Shown here: positions 28,653-36,358 of the stretch, piece after piece
How the letters are laid out: each line of letters starts with the position of its first letter
Numbering within the stretch: position 1 is the stretch's first letter
Assembly (NCBI GenBank): GCA_022448945.1
Contig: JAKVCV010000001.1
Coordinates: 1-64,000, forward strand
Length of the DNA: 64,000 nt
Source of the DNA: Saprospiraceae bacterium
GTDB lineage: Bacteria; Bacteroidota; Bacteroidia; Chitinophagales; Saprospiraceae
Direction: 5' to 3'
Position numbers and translations under genes: made by a program
The notes under the pieces: generated by a model
What the model was told of the DNA's origin: nothing
Seen by the model: the letters and a program-made list of their open reading frames with translations, nothing else
Database searches by the model: none

Positions 28653-29312
28653 CTAATCCTGTATACAACGACATGAGAAACGCATACTTTGGGAATAATA
28701 ACTACGTTCAATTTCGGCTTTGTCATAACTTAATGTTCTATTCCAGCCCCCTCCTGTAGTATCGTATACTGTTGATGTCCAAAAAGAGGCATATTTGCCC
28801 AAATTAAAATAGGGGCCATAGCTTGGATTTGCTTCGCCTGCTGGTAAAGCATTGAAACCATAGCTATCCGTTCCTTCGACGCCATTATTACTGCTATTAT
28901 CCCAGCCATTAGTGGATTTCAATTGAGCACCTTCATTTGACCCTCTATAGTATATATTATTTACTGAATTTAAATCCATACCCATTTGAAGCTCTAGTGT
29001 TTTCCATTCATCGTCTGAAGGTAAATGCCAGCCAGAAGGGCATGCTATATTAGCTTCACTAAAATTATATAAACGACCGTATTCTGAGTTAACACTACTA
29101 GGGTTTAGTGGATTTAATAAGGAACTATCAGTATTATAGCGTAGATTTTCAGCCATCCAGGTCTGTGTTCCAATTGTAATGATACAATATGTTTCTCCAT
29201 CCCTGTTGTCAGTAAAGCTGTTGCTGCAGTTTTTAGTTTCTTCTTTCTTACAACCCGTCCAGACAGTAGCCGATGTTAATAGTATTAGTGATGTTAGCAG
29301 TAAGTTTTTCAT
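28653..29312 (-). CDS. FISUMP-domain lipoprotein
   Basis: About 219 residues from the ATG at 29312 (MKNLLLTSLILL); an ATG two codons earlier is also possible. The signal peptide ends in TVWTGC, a lipobox. The body is a FISUMP (Fibrobacter succinogenes major paralogous) domain: DGETYCIITIGTQTWMAENL near the start, CPSGWHLPSDDEWKTLE in the middle and SMRFSCRCIQD at the end. Such domains are often found in surface lipoproteins of Bacteroidota and Fibrobacteres with unknown ligands. It is expected on the outer membrane. It sits between the propeller-like gene and a small exported protein on the same strand, with gaps over 130 bp. Confidence 0.87.
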   Translation of the reverse strand: MKNLLLTSLILLTSATVWTGCKKEETKNCSNSFTDNRDGETYCIITIGTQTWMAENLRYNTDSSLLNPLNPSSVNSEYGRLYNFSEANIACPSGWHLPSDDEWKTLELQMGMDLNSVNNIYYRGSNEGAQLKSTNGWDNSSNNGVEGTDSYGFNALPAGEANPSYGPYFNLGKYASFWTSTVYDTTGGGWNRTLSYDKAEIERSYYSQSMRFSCRCIQD

Positions 29313-29404
29313 TGACAATTCGTGTTTTGTCCTGGTATTTTTATTTTTAAATCAATAAAACATCGTCAATTTCAGAATGAAATTTGGTAAACCTAATTCA
29401 AAAC

Positions 29405-29412
29405 CAAAGTTA
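29405..29412 (-). promoter_or_regulatory. Candidate -7 box for the FISUMP lipoprotein
   Basis: Reverse-strand TAACTTTG matches TAnnTTTG. It would give a leader of about 86 nt. No -33 match at suitable spacing. Confidence 0.35.
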
Positions 29413-29480
29413 TCAAATTTTATATAAAATCTAATATATTAAAGGCGTGTATTCCTAAAAGGCTCAATTGACAATACAAC

Positions 29481-29876
29481 TTACCATTCTTTTTTAAGTC
29501 TTTTCACTAAAATATGATTGTCTTTTTGCAGAATAACAGTATATTGATTTTTGGTAGCTTGTGGAGGGAAAAAAATAGAAAAGTTGTTTTTGATAGTAAC
29601 ACCTTTTTTTTGGATAATTACTTTTTCTTCTCTTTGTTTTACTGTTATATTAACGCCGCTAATATTTTTTTTTGTGGCAAAAATTATAGCATTGTGCTTT
29701 TTGTCTAATTCGATTATTACTGAACTTATCAAATTAGTGTCAAACTCTACATAATTTCTTGAAAGAAATGGGCTTTGATTATCTGTCAAGGCAATGAAAT
29801 TAAAATTTGATTGTCCAATACTTTTAAAAGATACGAATAATAGAAAAATATAAAATAATTGTAGCAATATTTTCAT
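29481..29876 (-). CDS. Small exported protein of unknown function
   Basis: A 131-residue protein with a clear signal peptide (about 1-21, ending KSIGQ). The mature part alternates charged and hydrophobic residues (VIIELDKKHNAIIFATKK, KVIIQKKGVTIKNN) and is probably beta-rich. No cysteines or known motif are visible in the mature part. It has no close operon partner. I do not recognise the family. Confidence 0.6.
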   Translation of the reverse strand: MKILLQLFYIFLLFVSFKSIGQSNFNFIALTDNQSPFLSRNYVEFDTNLISSVIIELDKKHNAIIFATKKNISGVNITVKQREEKVIIQKKGVTIKNNFSIFFPPQATKNQYTVILQKDNHILVKRLKKEW

Positions 29877-30097
29877 ATTTATATTTTTAAATTAGGGATT
29901 TAGAGATTTACTAAATTATCACATCCAATTTTATTCCAAACGATAAAAATGCCAGTTATTTTTTAGTCGTATCATTAGAATTGTACATTTTTAACTTAAA
30001 ATAGATTGTTTTATGGTTATTAAATTGTTTATTTTGCGTTCTTCAAATTCCTGAATTTGTATTAAAAAAGTTATTTATTTTAAATATTATCGATTCA

Positions 30098-32149
30098 ATG
30101 AGAACTATTCAATTTTTCTTTTTCTTTATACTTTTTGCCATTTCAATAAAGCTTATAGCTGGTCCAGGAGATACGACAACTGTTTATGTTCATAACGCAG
30201 TGGATATGACATATTATGCAAATTATGACCGGCAAGCAGTTTTTCCAGATGGCAGTACTAATTACAGAAAAGTTTTGATGACTTATACACTGGGGTGCGC
30301 TTCAGGAGGGTGTAGTGGTTGGGATTATACGACCCAAATGTTTTTTAGAAGACCTACAGGAACGTTTGATTCAACAATTGTTTCTATAGATACCTCTTCT
30401 ACGCTTCCACTTATTATAGATACTACCTGGAATGTTTATGAAGTTATTGAAAATATGGAATTAGGGCGTGTTATAACACCATATGGCACTTATATGGCTA
30501 ATGGTAGTAATGGTTATACCAATTCATGGACACATCGTTACTATTTTGATGTTACCGATTTTGTACATTTATTAAAAGACACTTGTGATATTCGTGCCTT
30601 TTATAGTGGATGGAGTAGTGGTTTTAGTGTGACTTTACGTTTTGATTTTATTGAAGGAACACCTCCGAGAGATATTATTGATATTCAAAACATTTATAAG
30701 GGTTCTAAAAGTTATTCTACATTCAGCAATTTTGAGTCTACTTATTTTAAATCTAAAAACATTGATGTTCCTTCCAATGCTATTGGTGCAAGAATTTTTT
30801 CTACAATAACTGGACATGGCTTTGACAATAACGTATACTGTGCAGAGTTTTGTCCCAGACAATATACAGTAAATACTAATGGTAGTGTTCTGGGGGCTGC
30901 TATGATATGGAAAGATGACTGTGGTGACAACCCTATTTACCCACAGGGAGGAACTTGGGTTTATGATAGGGCAGGTTGGTGTCCTGGTTCAAAAGGAGAT
31001 ATCCATGAATTCGAGTGGTCATCTTTTAATTCAGGCACTATCAATACTATTGATTTTGATATGCAAAATTATACATGGTCTGGGACACAAACCCCTTCTT
31101 ATACGGTTAATGCGCATGTTGTTTTTTATGGTTCTAATAATTTCACGAATGATGCCTCTTTGACAGAGATTATTAGTCCTAACACGCATGAAGAACATAG
31201 TAGAAAAAACCCATTTTGTGGCAATCCTACTATAAGAGTTAAAAATTTAGGTTCTGCTGAATTGACAAGTATGACTATAGAATACGGTTTACAAGGTGCA
31301 GCTACTTGTAGATATAACTGGACAGGCACTATAGATTTTTTAGATGAGCAGGAAATAAAGTTACCAAGTTTAGAATGGCAAGGTGCAAATACTGGTTCTC
31401 CTGTTTTTTCAGTTGATATTGTTAGTGTAAATGGTCAAGCAGATGAATTTCCTTATGATAACGCAATGAATAGTAATTATGATGTTCCCGAAATTTTAGC
31501 ATATAACTTTTTAATGTTAGGTGTTCAAACTAATAATTATCCTAATGAAACGAGTTATTCCTTAACAGATAACAGCGGGAATGTTATTTTTGAACGCCTT
31601 TCTGGATCTATGACAGCTAATACATTGTATAAAGATAGTATTTTTCTTAATGATGGTTGTTATACACTTAGTGTGAAAGATAGTGGAGGAGATGGTTTGG
31701 GGTGGTGGAATAATACAGCTCAAGGTAGTGGGACAGTAGCGTTTTACAGTCCATTTTTTACTTTTCTTGCTATTAAATCTTTTGGAATTGATTTTGGAAA
31801 TGAATTGCGTTATAATTTCGTATGGCATACAGTTGATAGTATTCAAAGCTCCTGCAGTCTTATTACAACTAATACAGAAACCGTATCTTCTATAGATCTT
31901 GGATATCATTTGTACCCAAATCCTACATCGGGAATATTAAATGTTGAAATTGGAAGTAGTTATTTACAGGATTATACATGTGGCGTCTATGATATTATGG
32001 GGAATAATATATATCATAAAACCATTTTCAAATCTACCTATGAGTTATTACAGATAAATTTAAAAGATTACCCTGCTGGGGTTTATCTATTTGAAATTAG
32101 AGGATCTAATGGAGACAGGCGTGTTGAAAAGTTTATTCTCACAAAATAA
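30098..32149 (+). CDS. Secreted PNGase F-like protein with T9SS sorting domain
   Basis: A 683-residue exported protein whose first 400 residues match the two jelly-roll domains of peptide-N-glycosidase F, which removes N-linked glycans from asparagine. By alignment from memory, catalytic Asp60 corresponds to Asp76 (GGCSGWDY) and Glu206 to Glu250 (YCAEFCP). GTWVYDRAGWCPG (285-297) matches the conserved block of the C-terminal domain. The position of PNGase F Glu118 is occupied by Ser170 (FYSGW). Residues 1-21 are a signal peptide. An added C-terminal region ends in a T9SS sorting domain (LYPNPTSGIL). It may be an extracellular glycoamidase or a related glycan-binding protein. A methyltransferase gene follows 8 bp after the stop. 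Confidence 0.85.
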   Translation: MRTIQFFFFFILFAISIKLIAGPGDTTTVYVHNAVDMTYYANYDRQAVFPDGSTNYRKVLMTYTLGCASGGCSGWDYTTQMFFRRPTGTFDSTIVSIDTSSTLPLIIDTTWNVYEVIENMELGRVITPYGTYMANGSNGYTNSWTHRYYFDVTDFVHLLKDTCDIRAFYSGWSSGFSVTLRFDFIEGTPPRDIIDIQNIYKGSKSYSTFSNFESTYFKSKNIDVPSNAIGARIFSTITGHGFDNNVYCAEFCPRQYTVNTNGSVLGAAMIWKDDCGDNPIYPQGGTWVYDRAGWCPGSKGDIHEFEWSSFNSGTINTIDFDMQNYTWSGTQTPSYTVNAHVVFYGSNNFTNDASLTEIISPNTHEEHSRKNPFCGNPTIRVKNLGSAELTSMTIEYGLQGAATCRYNWTGTIDFLDEQEIKLPSLEWQGANTGSPVFSVDIVSVNGQADEFPYDNAMNSNYDVPEILAYNFLMLGVQTNNYPNETSYSLTDNSGNVIFERLSGSMTANTLYKDSIFLNDGCYTLSVKDSGGDGLGWWNNTAQGSGTVAFYSPFFTFLAIKSFGIDFGNELRYNFVWHTVDSIQSSCSLITTNTETVSSIDLGYHLYPNPTSGILNVEIGSSYLQDYTCGVYDIMGNNIYHKTIFKSTYELLQINLKDYPAGVYLFEIRGSNGDRRVEKFILTK

Positions 32150-32157
32150 ATTGTTGA

Positions 32158-32742
32158 ATGTTAAACAAGAATTACTGGCAAACCCGTTACGCAGAAAAAC
32201 GTACTGGCTGGGATGCTGGAAACATTACAACACCTATCAAGGAGTATTTCGATACAATACTTAACAAAAATGCTAGAATTTTAATCCCGGGATGTGGAAA
32301 TGCTCATGAGGCTACTTATCTTTTTGCGCAGGGATTTAAAAATATATTTCTCTGTGACTGGGCCCAATCACCACTTGATAATTTTGCCCTTAAAAACCCT
32401 GAATTTCCTCAGCAGCAATTGATATGCAGGAATTTTTTTGAATTAAATATAGTTGATTTTGATTATGTTATTGAACAAACATTCTTTTGTGCGATTAATC
32501 CCAGTTTGAGGAAAAGCTATGCAAAAAAAGTTTTTGAAATTTTAAAGCATGGAGGTACCTTAGTTGGATTATTGTTTGGACAGGCACTGGATCTTAATCA
32601 AGAGGGCCCACCATATGGAGGAAGCAAGGACGAATATCTGAGTTATTTTGAACCAATCTTTTCAAAAACTGTGATTGAGGAATGTCAGAACTCTATAGCC
32701 CCACGTCAAGGCGTAGAATTATTTATTGAAATTGTTAAATAA
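32158..32742 (+). CDS. TPMT-family SAM-dependent methyltransferase
   Basis: A 194-residue cytoplasmic methyltransferase of the thiopurine S-methyltransferase-like family. NYWQTRYAEKRTGWDAG is the typical N-terminus and ILIPGCGNAHEATYL is the SAM-binding motif I. LCDWAQSPLDNF and EQTFFCAINPSLRKSY follow as the acidic motif II and family block, and YGGSKDEYLSYF is near the end. Substrates in bacteria include thiols and metalloids such as selenium or tellurium compounds, but none can be assigned here. It begins 8 bp after the PNGase-like gene and is likely cotranscribed, although a functional link is not evident. Confidence 0.9.
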   Translation: MLNKNYWQTRYAEKRTGWDAGNITTPIKEYFDTILNKNARILIPGCGNAHEATYLFAQGFKNIFLCDWAQSPLDNFALKNPEFPQQQLICRNFFELNIVDFDYVIEQTFFCAINPSLRKSYAKKVFEILKHGGTLVGLLFGQALDLNQEGPPYGGSKDEYLSYFEPIFSKTVIEECQNSIAPRQGVELFIEIVK

Positions 32743-33265
32743 AAATAACATTGTTCTGATTGTCTAAGTTCTATTTGAATGATATTTGTTTGTTTATATA
32801 AATGTCGTAAAGTACTGAAGATATTACCAGCAATAAGGCAAAATTAATTTTTAGAAAAATTTTACTCATTTAAAATAATCTTGCTTTTTCATTGAGGTGA
32901 TCGTCTAAATATTACGAATTTAAACTCCTTTCTATTTTCCTGATTTAATTTTTTTTATAAAAAAAACACTTCTTTTTTTGCTGATAAAAATTATGGCGAA
33001 AGCTAATCATATCCGTTATTATATTATAATCATAGTATTAATAATTATGATTAAATTAATTTTTTGTCATTTGTTTATCAAAACTAAATTAATACTATTG
33101 TAATAAACAAACGATGTAAATAAATCGCGAATATGATGTTTATTATTACAAGAATGATCTGCTTGCAATGTAAAACAATTCATTTTTGTAGTTTGATGAG
33201 TAAACAGTATAAAAATTGTCCATCAACTTACTTTAGTCAATTTAGTTGAAATATGTGTTTGTTGC
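32743..33265. other. Gene-poor AT-rich stretch
   Basis: The first 520 bp of an 830-bp region without an annotated-size gene. It holds a possible 36-codon hydrophobic ORF (32993-33103) and an 8-bp-arm dyad (TAATCATA at 33027, TATGATTA at 33046). No exact TAnnTTTG box is present on the forward strand. I see no transposon remnants. Confidence 0.5.
32993..33103 (+). CDS. Possible small hydrophobic membrane peptide (36 aa)
   Basis: An ATG-started 36-codon ORF with a basic start (MAKANHIRYY) followed by an almost unbroken run of Ile, Leu and Val and then a Lys-containing tail. The shape is that of a single-helix membrane peptide. However, AT-rich DNA produces Ile/Leu-rich ORFs by chance, and there is no recognisable promoter or ribosome site. 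It lies 160 bp before the structured RNA candidate. Confidence 0.22.
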   Translation: MAKANHIRYYIIIIVLIIMIKLIFCHLFIKTKLILL

Positions 33266-33424
33266 TATTGTGGGGCGGGCATTTTTGCCCTGCCTTGCAA
33301 TAAAATAGAGCGAATTTATATATAATATTTTATGCAATGTGTGGAATGTTATCTTTTAATTGTCAGTTTAAAGATAGCAAATTAGAATAGCGGGACGCAA
33401 AAGGCGTTCTGCTATTTCTTTTAT
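33266..33424 (+). ncRNA. Candidate structured small RNA, family unknown
   Basis: Three consecutive stem-loops stand out in AT-rich DNA. Stem 1 (33266-33302) is a 16-bp GC-rich stem with one bulge and a TTTT loop. Stem 2 (33348-33378) has 9 bp. Stem 3 (33385-33416) has 13 bp with two G-U pairs and is followed by TTTCTTTT, a standard intrinsic terminator. A weak promoter match (TTTA-N18-TGTGTTTG, 33232-33261) would start RNA near 33268. Alternatively 33262-33269 (TTGCTATT) could pair with AATAGCGG at 33386-33393 and disrupt the terminator. I tried to match tmRNA, RNase P and SRP RNA and found none of their conserved sequences. Confidence 0.45.
33385..33424 (+). terminator. Strong intrinsic terminator with no adjacent gene
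   Basis: AATAGCGGGACGC pairs with GCGTTCTGCTATT through 13 bp (two G-U), loop AAAAG, then TTTCTTTT. The U tract exists only in the forward direction. The nearest upstream stop codon of a solid gene is about 640 bp away, so it probably ends a non-coding RNA. Confidence 0.7.
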
Positions 33425-33575
33425 CACCTAATAATATTGATGCCCTTGATATAGCATTAGTAATAATTTCAATTTTCTTAATTAATAATTCATTTTTTGA
33501 TTTATTTTATTTTTTTATATATATTTAACTTATTAATGATTACCAACATTTTTAAACTCCTATTAATTAAGACAA
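33425..33575. other. Region upstream of the multi-pass membrane protein
   Basis: AT-rich DNA between the orphan terminator and the next ATG. No exact -7 box is seen. Nothing else is recognisable. Confidence 0.4.
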
Positions 33576-34409
33576 ATGTATTTTATTTATAAAAGTTTAA
33601 AGAAAGGGACTATTTGGGCTGGCAATAATACCATTTTTGCGAGAAGTTTGATTATTTGTATTTCAACAATTATGATTAGTGTTGGTTATTTGATGGGTTA
33701 TGAATTGTTTAGTTCCAATTATGAATTTCCTTTGTTTTTGCCATTTCTAATAATTGGTATTACCTTACTTTTACCACTGTTAGTTTCTGCAAATCCATTT
33801 AATCGAAAAGGCGAACGCAAAAGTGCACAAAAATTATATTTTCACAGAATTATAAGATATAGTGTTTATTCCTATTGTACCTTTTTAATGGCTATCTGCT
33901 GTGGCAACTATGAATATAATACTAATATTTATTCTTTTACTGATGCTGTGAACGATTGGAGTTCATATGTGAATTCAGCAAATCCAGACCAATATACTTC
34001 TGTCGAGATAATTCACCCTCCAGTCGAACGTGTACAAAAAAAGAATCTTAAGAAAATTAAATCTAAAAAAAGATGGTCATGGAGAAAGCTCAAAATGCAA
34101 AATAAAAAACCTATGGTCACAACACAAAAGGGTCAAGGAGTATTTATTTTAGTTGCAATATTATTTATTATGCTGTCTTTGGTAATTGCTGTTTTTTCAT
34201 GTTTAGCATTTTGTACAGAACAACCCTGGGGGTATGCTTTGGGCATTCTTGGAATTGTCAGTTTTATATGGTGCATTTTACTGAGTATATATTACTTTAA
34301 TGTATTCGCAAGAAGTAAGGATGAAAAGGGAAAAGAAAGAGTAAAAAAAGAAAAAAAAGTAAGGGGAGGTCGTAAAAGCAATACCAAAAAAGCTATAAAA
34401 ATCGAATAA
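33576..34409 (+). CDS. Multi-pass membrane protein of unknown function
   Basis: A 277-residue protein with about five hydrophobic helices: two between residues 22 and 70, one near 92-107, and two between 190 and 247. A loop of about 80 residues between them is polar, with a very basic segment (QKKNLKKIKSKKRWSWRKLKM). The C-terminal tail is again strongly basic (KGKERVKKEKKVRGGRKSNTKK). The basic segments probably face the cytoplasm and might contact nucleic acid or lipid. No family is recognised. It converges on the tRNA gene through a shared terminator. Confidence 0.65.
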   Translation: MYFIYKSLKKGTIWAGNNTIFARSLIICISTIMISVGYLMGYELFSSNYEFPLFLPFLIIGITLLLPLLVSANPFNRKGERKSAQKLYFHRIIRYSVYSYCTFLMAICCGNYEYNTNIYSFTDAVNDWSSYVNSANPDQYTSVEIIHPPVERVQKKNLKKIKSKKRWSWRKLKMQNKKPMVTTQKGQGVFILVAILFIMLSLVIAVFSCLAFCTEQPWGYALGILGIVSFIWCILLSIYYFNVFARSKDEKGKERVKKEKKVRGGRKSNTKKAIKIE

Positions 34410-34431
34410 TTTTGTATCGGTTGTATATAAA

Positions 34432-34465
34432 GAAACCTGCAAGAGCAATCTTGCAGGTTTTTTTT
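34432..34465. terminator. Bidirectional terminator between membrane protein and tRNA-Ala
   Basis: AAACCTGCAAGA and TCTTGCAGGTTT form a perfect 12-bp stem around a GCAA loop, followed by eight T on the forward strand. On the reverse strand it ends in TTTCTTT. It lies between convergent transcripts. Confidence 0.85.
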
Positions 34466-34472
34466 GTTTTTG

Positions 34473-34546
34473 TGGAGAATATCGGAATCGAACCGATGAC
34501 CTCTTGACTGCCAGTCAAACGCTCTAGCCAACTGAGCTAATCCCCC
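34473..34546 (-). tRNA. tRNA-Ala (anticodon GGC)
   Basis: A 74-nt cloverleaf on the reverse strand. All seven acceptor pairs form (GGGGGAT with ATTCTCC), including G3-U70, the main identity element of alanine tRNAs, and the discriminator is A73. The D stem is GCTC/GAGC. The anticodon stem TTTGA/TCAAG encloses CTGGCAG, giving GGC. The T arm is ATCGG-TTCGATT-CCGAT. The 3' CCA is not encoded. It lies 214 bp from the aminotransferase gene, divergent from it. Confidence 0.96.
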
Positions 34547-34695
34547 TTTTTTTCGTTAAGAAAAACCAAATATAGAAGTATTTATATAAAAAATCAAACT
34601 TCCTCTACGGCTTTTTTTTAATTATCAATGCCTTTAAAAAGATCATTTTATTGATATTTTGTTTAAATAAAGTGAATTATCAAAAATTGCTATTG

Positions 34696-34703
34696 TATCT
34701 TTG
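34696..34703 (+). promoter_or_regulatory. Candidate -7 box for the aminotransferase gene
   Basis: TATCTTTG matches TAnnTTTG exactly, about 57 bp upstream of the ATG. No TTG lies at 17-23 nt upstream. Confidence 0.45.
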
Positions 34704-34760
34704 TATGATATAAGATTTTAAGTATAAATGTCTTTTTAGTGAAAGTGAAAAGAAGATAAG

Positions 34761-35891
34761 ATGAAATTGAATATTCGAATTAAAAAAGAAATTCAGCATA
34801 GTATTGAGAGAGATACATATTTGAATCATTTTTCAGAAATAGATTGTTCTCTTGGTTCAAGTCCATATGGACATTCTTCTAGTGTCGACACCGCGCTCCA
34901 ATCTGTAGATTATAAAATGCTAACCTCGTATCAGGATATGTATTTTGACCCTAATCTATTATCTCAAATCTTAAAGAAATGGTCTCAATATGGTGTCTCT
35001 AAAACTGCTCTTTTTTTTGGTCATGGCATATATCTTTTGGTAGAACGTATTATGTATAAATTGCTGGATATATCTAATGGTATGTTAGGGTACGGACCAC
35101 AGTTTAATGAAATTCCTTCTGAAATGCAATTTGCTGGAGGAATCTATAAGGGTATACCAATGACCAATAATTTTGAATTCCCTTTTGAAGAGATGATGGA
35201 GGAAATTGCAATAAATGGTATTTATGCAGTTATTTATATTGATAACCCTAATAATCCTACCGGACAAATTATTTCATTGGATAAAATTGAAAAGATTGTT
35301 TCATTAGCTGAAAAAAAGGGTATTTGTGTCATTATTGATGAAGCATATGGTGATTTTATGCATGATGAACAATCAGCATTTAAACTTGTTTGCAAATATT
35401 CTAACCTAGTTGTTATAAGGTCTTTTTCGAAAGCATATGGATTGGCTTCAATGCGAGCAAGTTATTGTGCAGTTTCTGATGAAATTGCACCATATTTTAG
35501 GAAAATTGATGTCCCTTTTGAACCGACTTTATTGAGTGCTATTGCTGCTAATGCTGCGATTGGTGATCAAGTTTTTTTGGAGAATGTCAAAAAGAAGGTA
35601 AGAGCAGAGAAAGAGATTATGATTAAGGGTCTCAGAACTTTGGGTTTTGAAGTGCTTCCTACCGATAAAAATACATCTATTCTGTGTGTTTATAAAAAAG
35701 GGATGGATGTCGTGAAATTTTTTGAGGAGTGTAATGTCAAAGTAGTTTCAGGAGTTGCATTCAATAAAACTAATTCAATGATGGATACATCTTTTGCAAG
35801 GTTGAGAATGCCTGGTTCGACATTAAAATGTAATGAAATTTTAAACAGAATGGAAGAAGTATTAAATTCAAAATTATCTTTTATTAAGTGA
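34761..35891 (+). CDS. PLP-dependent class I/II aminotransferase (HisC-like)
   Basis: A 376-residue fold-type I aminotransferase. Key features are NPNNPTG (162-168), the PLP-contacting Asp193 in DEAYGDF, and the Schiff-base Lys224 in RSFSKAYGLASMR. The C-terminal Arg in FARLRMPG is the likely carboxylate binder. It is closest in style to histidinol-phosphate/aromatic aminotransferases, but no his genes are nearby. Its stop codon overlaps the GTG start of the alanine-exporter gene (GTGA), so the two are translationally coupled. That points to a reaction that makes or consumes alanine, which is inference. The N-terminus is slightly unusual (LNIRIKKEIQHSIERD). rimO follows the pair. Confidence 0.88.
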   Translation: MKLNIRIKKEIQHSIERDTYLNHFSEIDCSLGSSPYGHSSSVDTALQSVDYKMLTSYQDMYFDPNLLSQILKKWSQYGVSKTALFFGHGIYLLVERIMYKLLDISNGMLGYGPQFNEIPSEMQFAGGIYKGIPMTNNFEFPFEEMMEEIAINGIYAVIYIDNPNNPTGQIISLDKIEKIVSLAEKKGICVIIDEAYGDFMHDEQSAFKLVCKYSNLVVIRSFSKAYGLASMRASYCAVSDEIAPYFRKIDVPFEPTLLSAIAANAAIGDQVFLENVKKKVRAEKEIMIKGLRTLGFEVLPTDKNTSILCVYKKGMDVVKFFEECNVKVVSGVAFNKTNSMMDTSFARLRMPGSTLKCNEILNRMEEVLNSKLSFIK

Positions 35892-36352
35892 AAAAAGTAA
35901 TAAAATCTACATATTCAGATCAAATGAGTAACCAGGCCCGTCTGTTTCTTGCCGATACAGTGGCTATGGTAATATTTTCATTTACGACAGGAATGGTTAT
36001 TGAATTACTCATTGCTGGAATGACATTAACTCAATCATTGACTTCTCGAATTCTGGCAATACCTGTTAATTTATTTACAGCCAGACCATATGGTCTTTAT
36101 CGTGATTTTTTTTTTAAAAAGAAACGATCAAGAAATCCAATCATAAAAGGTGCTATAGATATTTTAATTTTTATATCTTTCCAAATTCCTGTATATATCT
36201 TTGTTTTAATGTTTGCAGGAGCAAATGTTGGACAAATCATTAAAGCTTGTAGCTCAGTAATCGTATTTTTCATTATATTAGGTAGACCATATGGGTTATT
36301 CCTAGGTTTTTGTAGAACAATTTTTGGGGTAGAATTAAAATCTGATAAATAA
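35888..36352 (+). CDS. alaE: L-alanine exporter (AlaE family)
   Basis: A 154-residue inner-membrane protein with four helices. It resembles Escherichia coli AlaE (YgaW), which exports L-alanine: LADTVAMVIFSF, a GMTLTQSLTSRILAIPVN block, FTARPYGLYRDF, and a repeat-like FFIILGRPYGLFLGFCRTIF near the end. The GTG start overlaps the aminotransferase stop; an ATG 12 codons in (35924) is an alternative that would match the E. coli length better. AlaE-family members are more familiar in Gammaproteobacteria, so the occurrence here is noteworthy. It lies 6 bp before the rimO ATG and is probably part of the same transcript. Confidence 0.85.
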   Translation: MKKVIKSTYSDQMSNQARLFLADTVAMVIFSFTTGMVIELLIAGMTLTQSLTSRILAIPVNLFTARPYGLYRDFFFKKKRSRNPIIKGAIDILIFISFQIPVYIFVLMFAGANVGQIIKACSSVIVFFIILGRPYGLFLGFCRTIFGVELKSDK

Positions 36353-36358
36353 TTGCTA

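Noticed and set aside
28478-28726. 82-codon reverse ORF between the propeller-like gene and the FISUMP gene
   Set aside because: It overlaps both real genes in a different frame and has no family resemblance.
33266-33424. Identification as tmRNA, RNase P RNA or SRP RNA
   Set aside because: None of their conserved sequences is present (for example no alanine-tag ORF, no GGAAGGAAGC-like SRP loop); the element stays an unknown RNA candidate.
34292-34531. 79-codon ORF across the tRNA-Ala gene
   Set aside because: It translates the tRNA and terminator; the tRNA cloverleaf is decisive.
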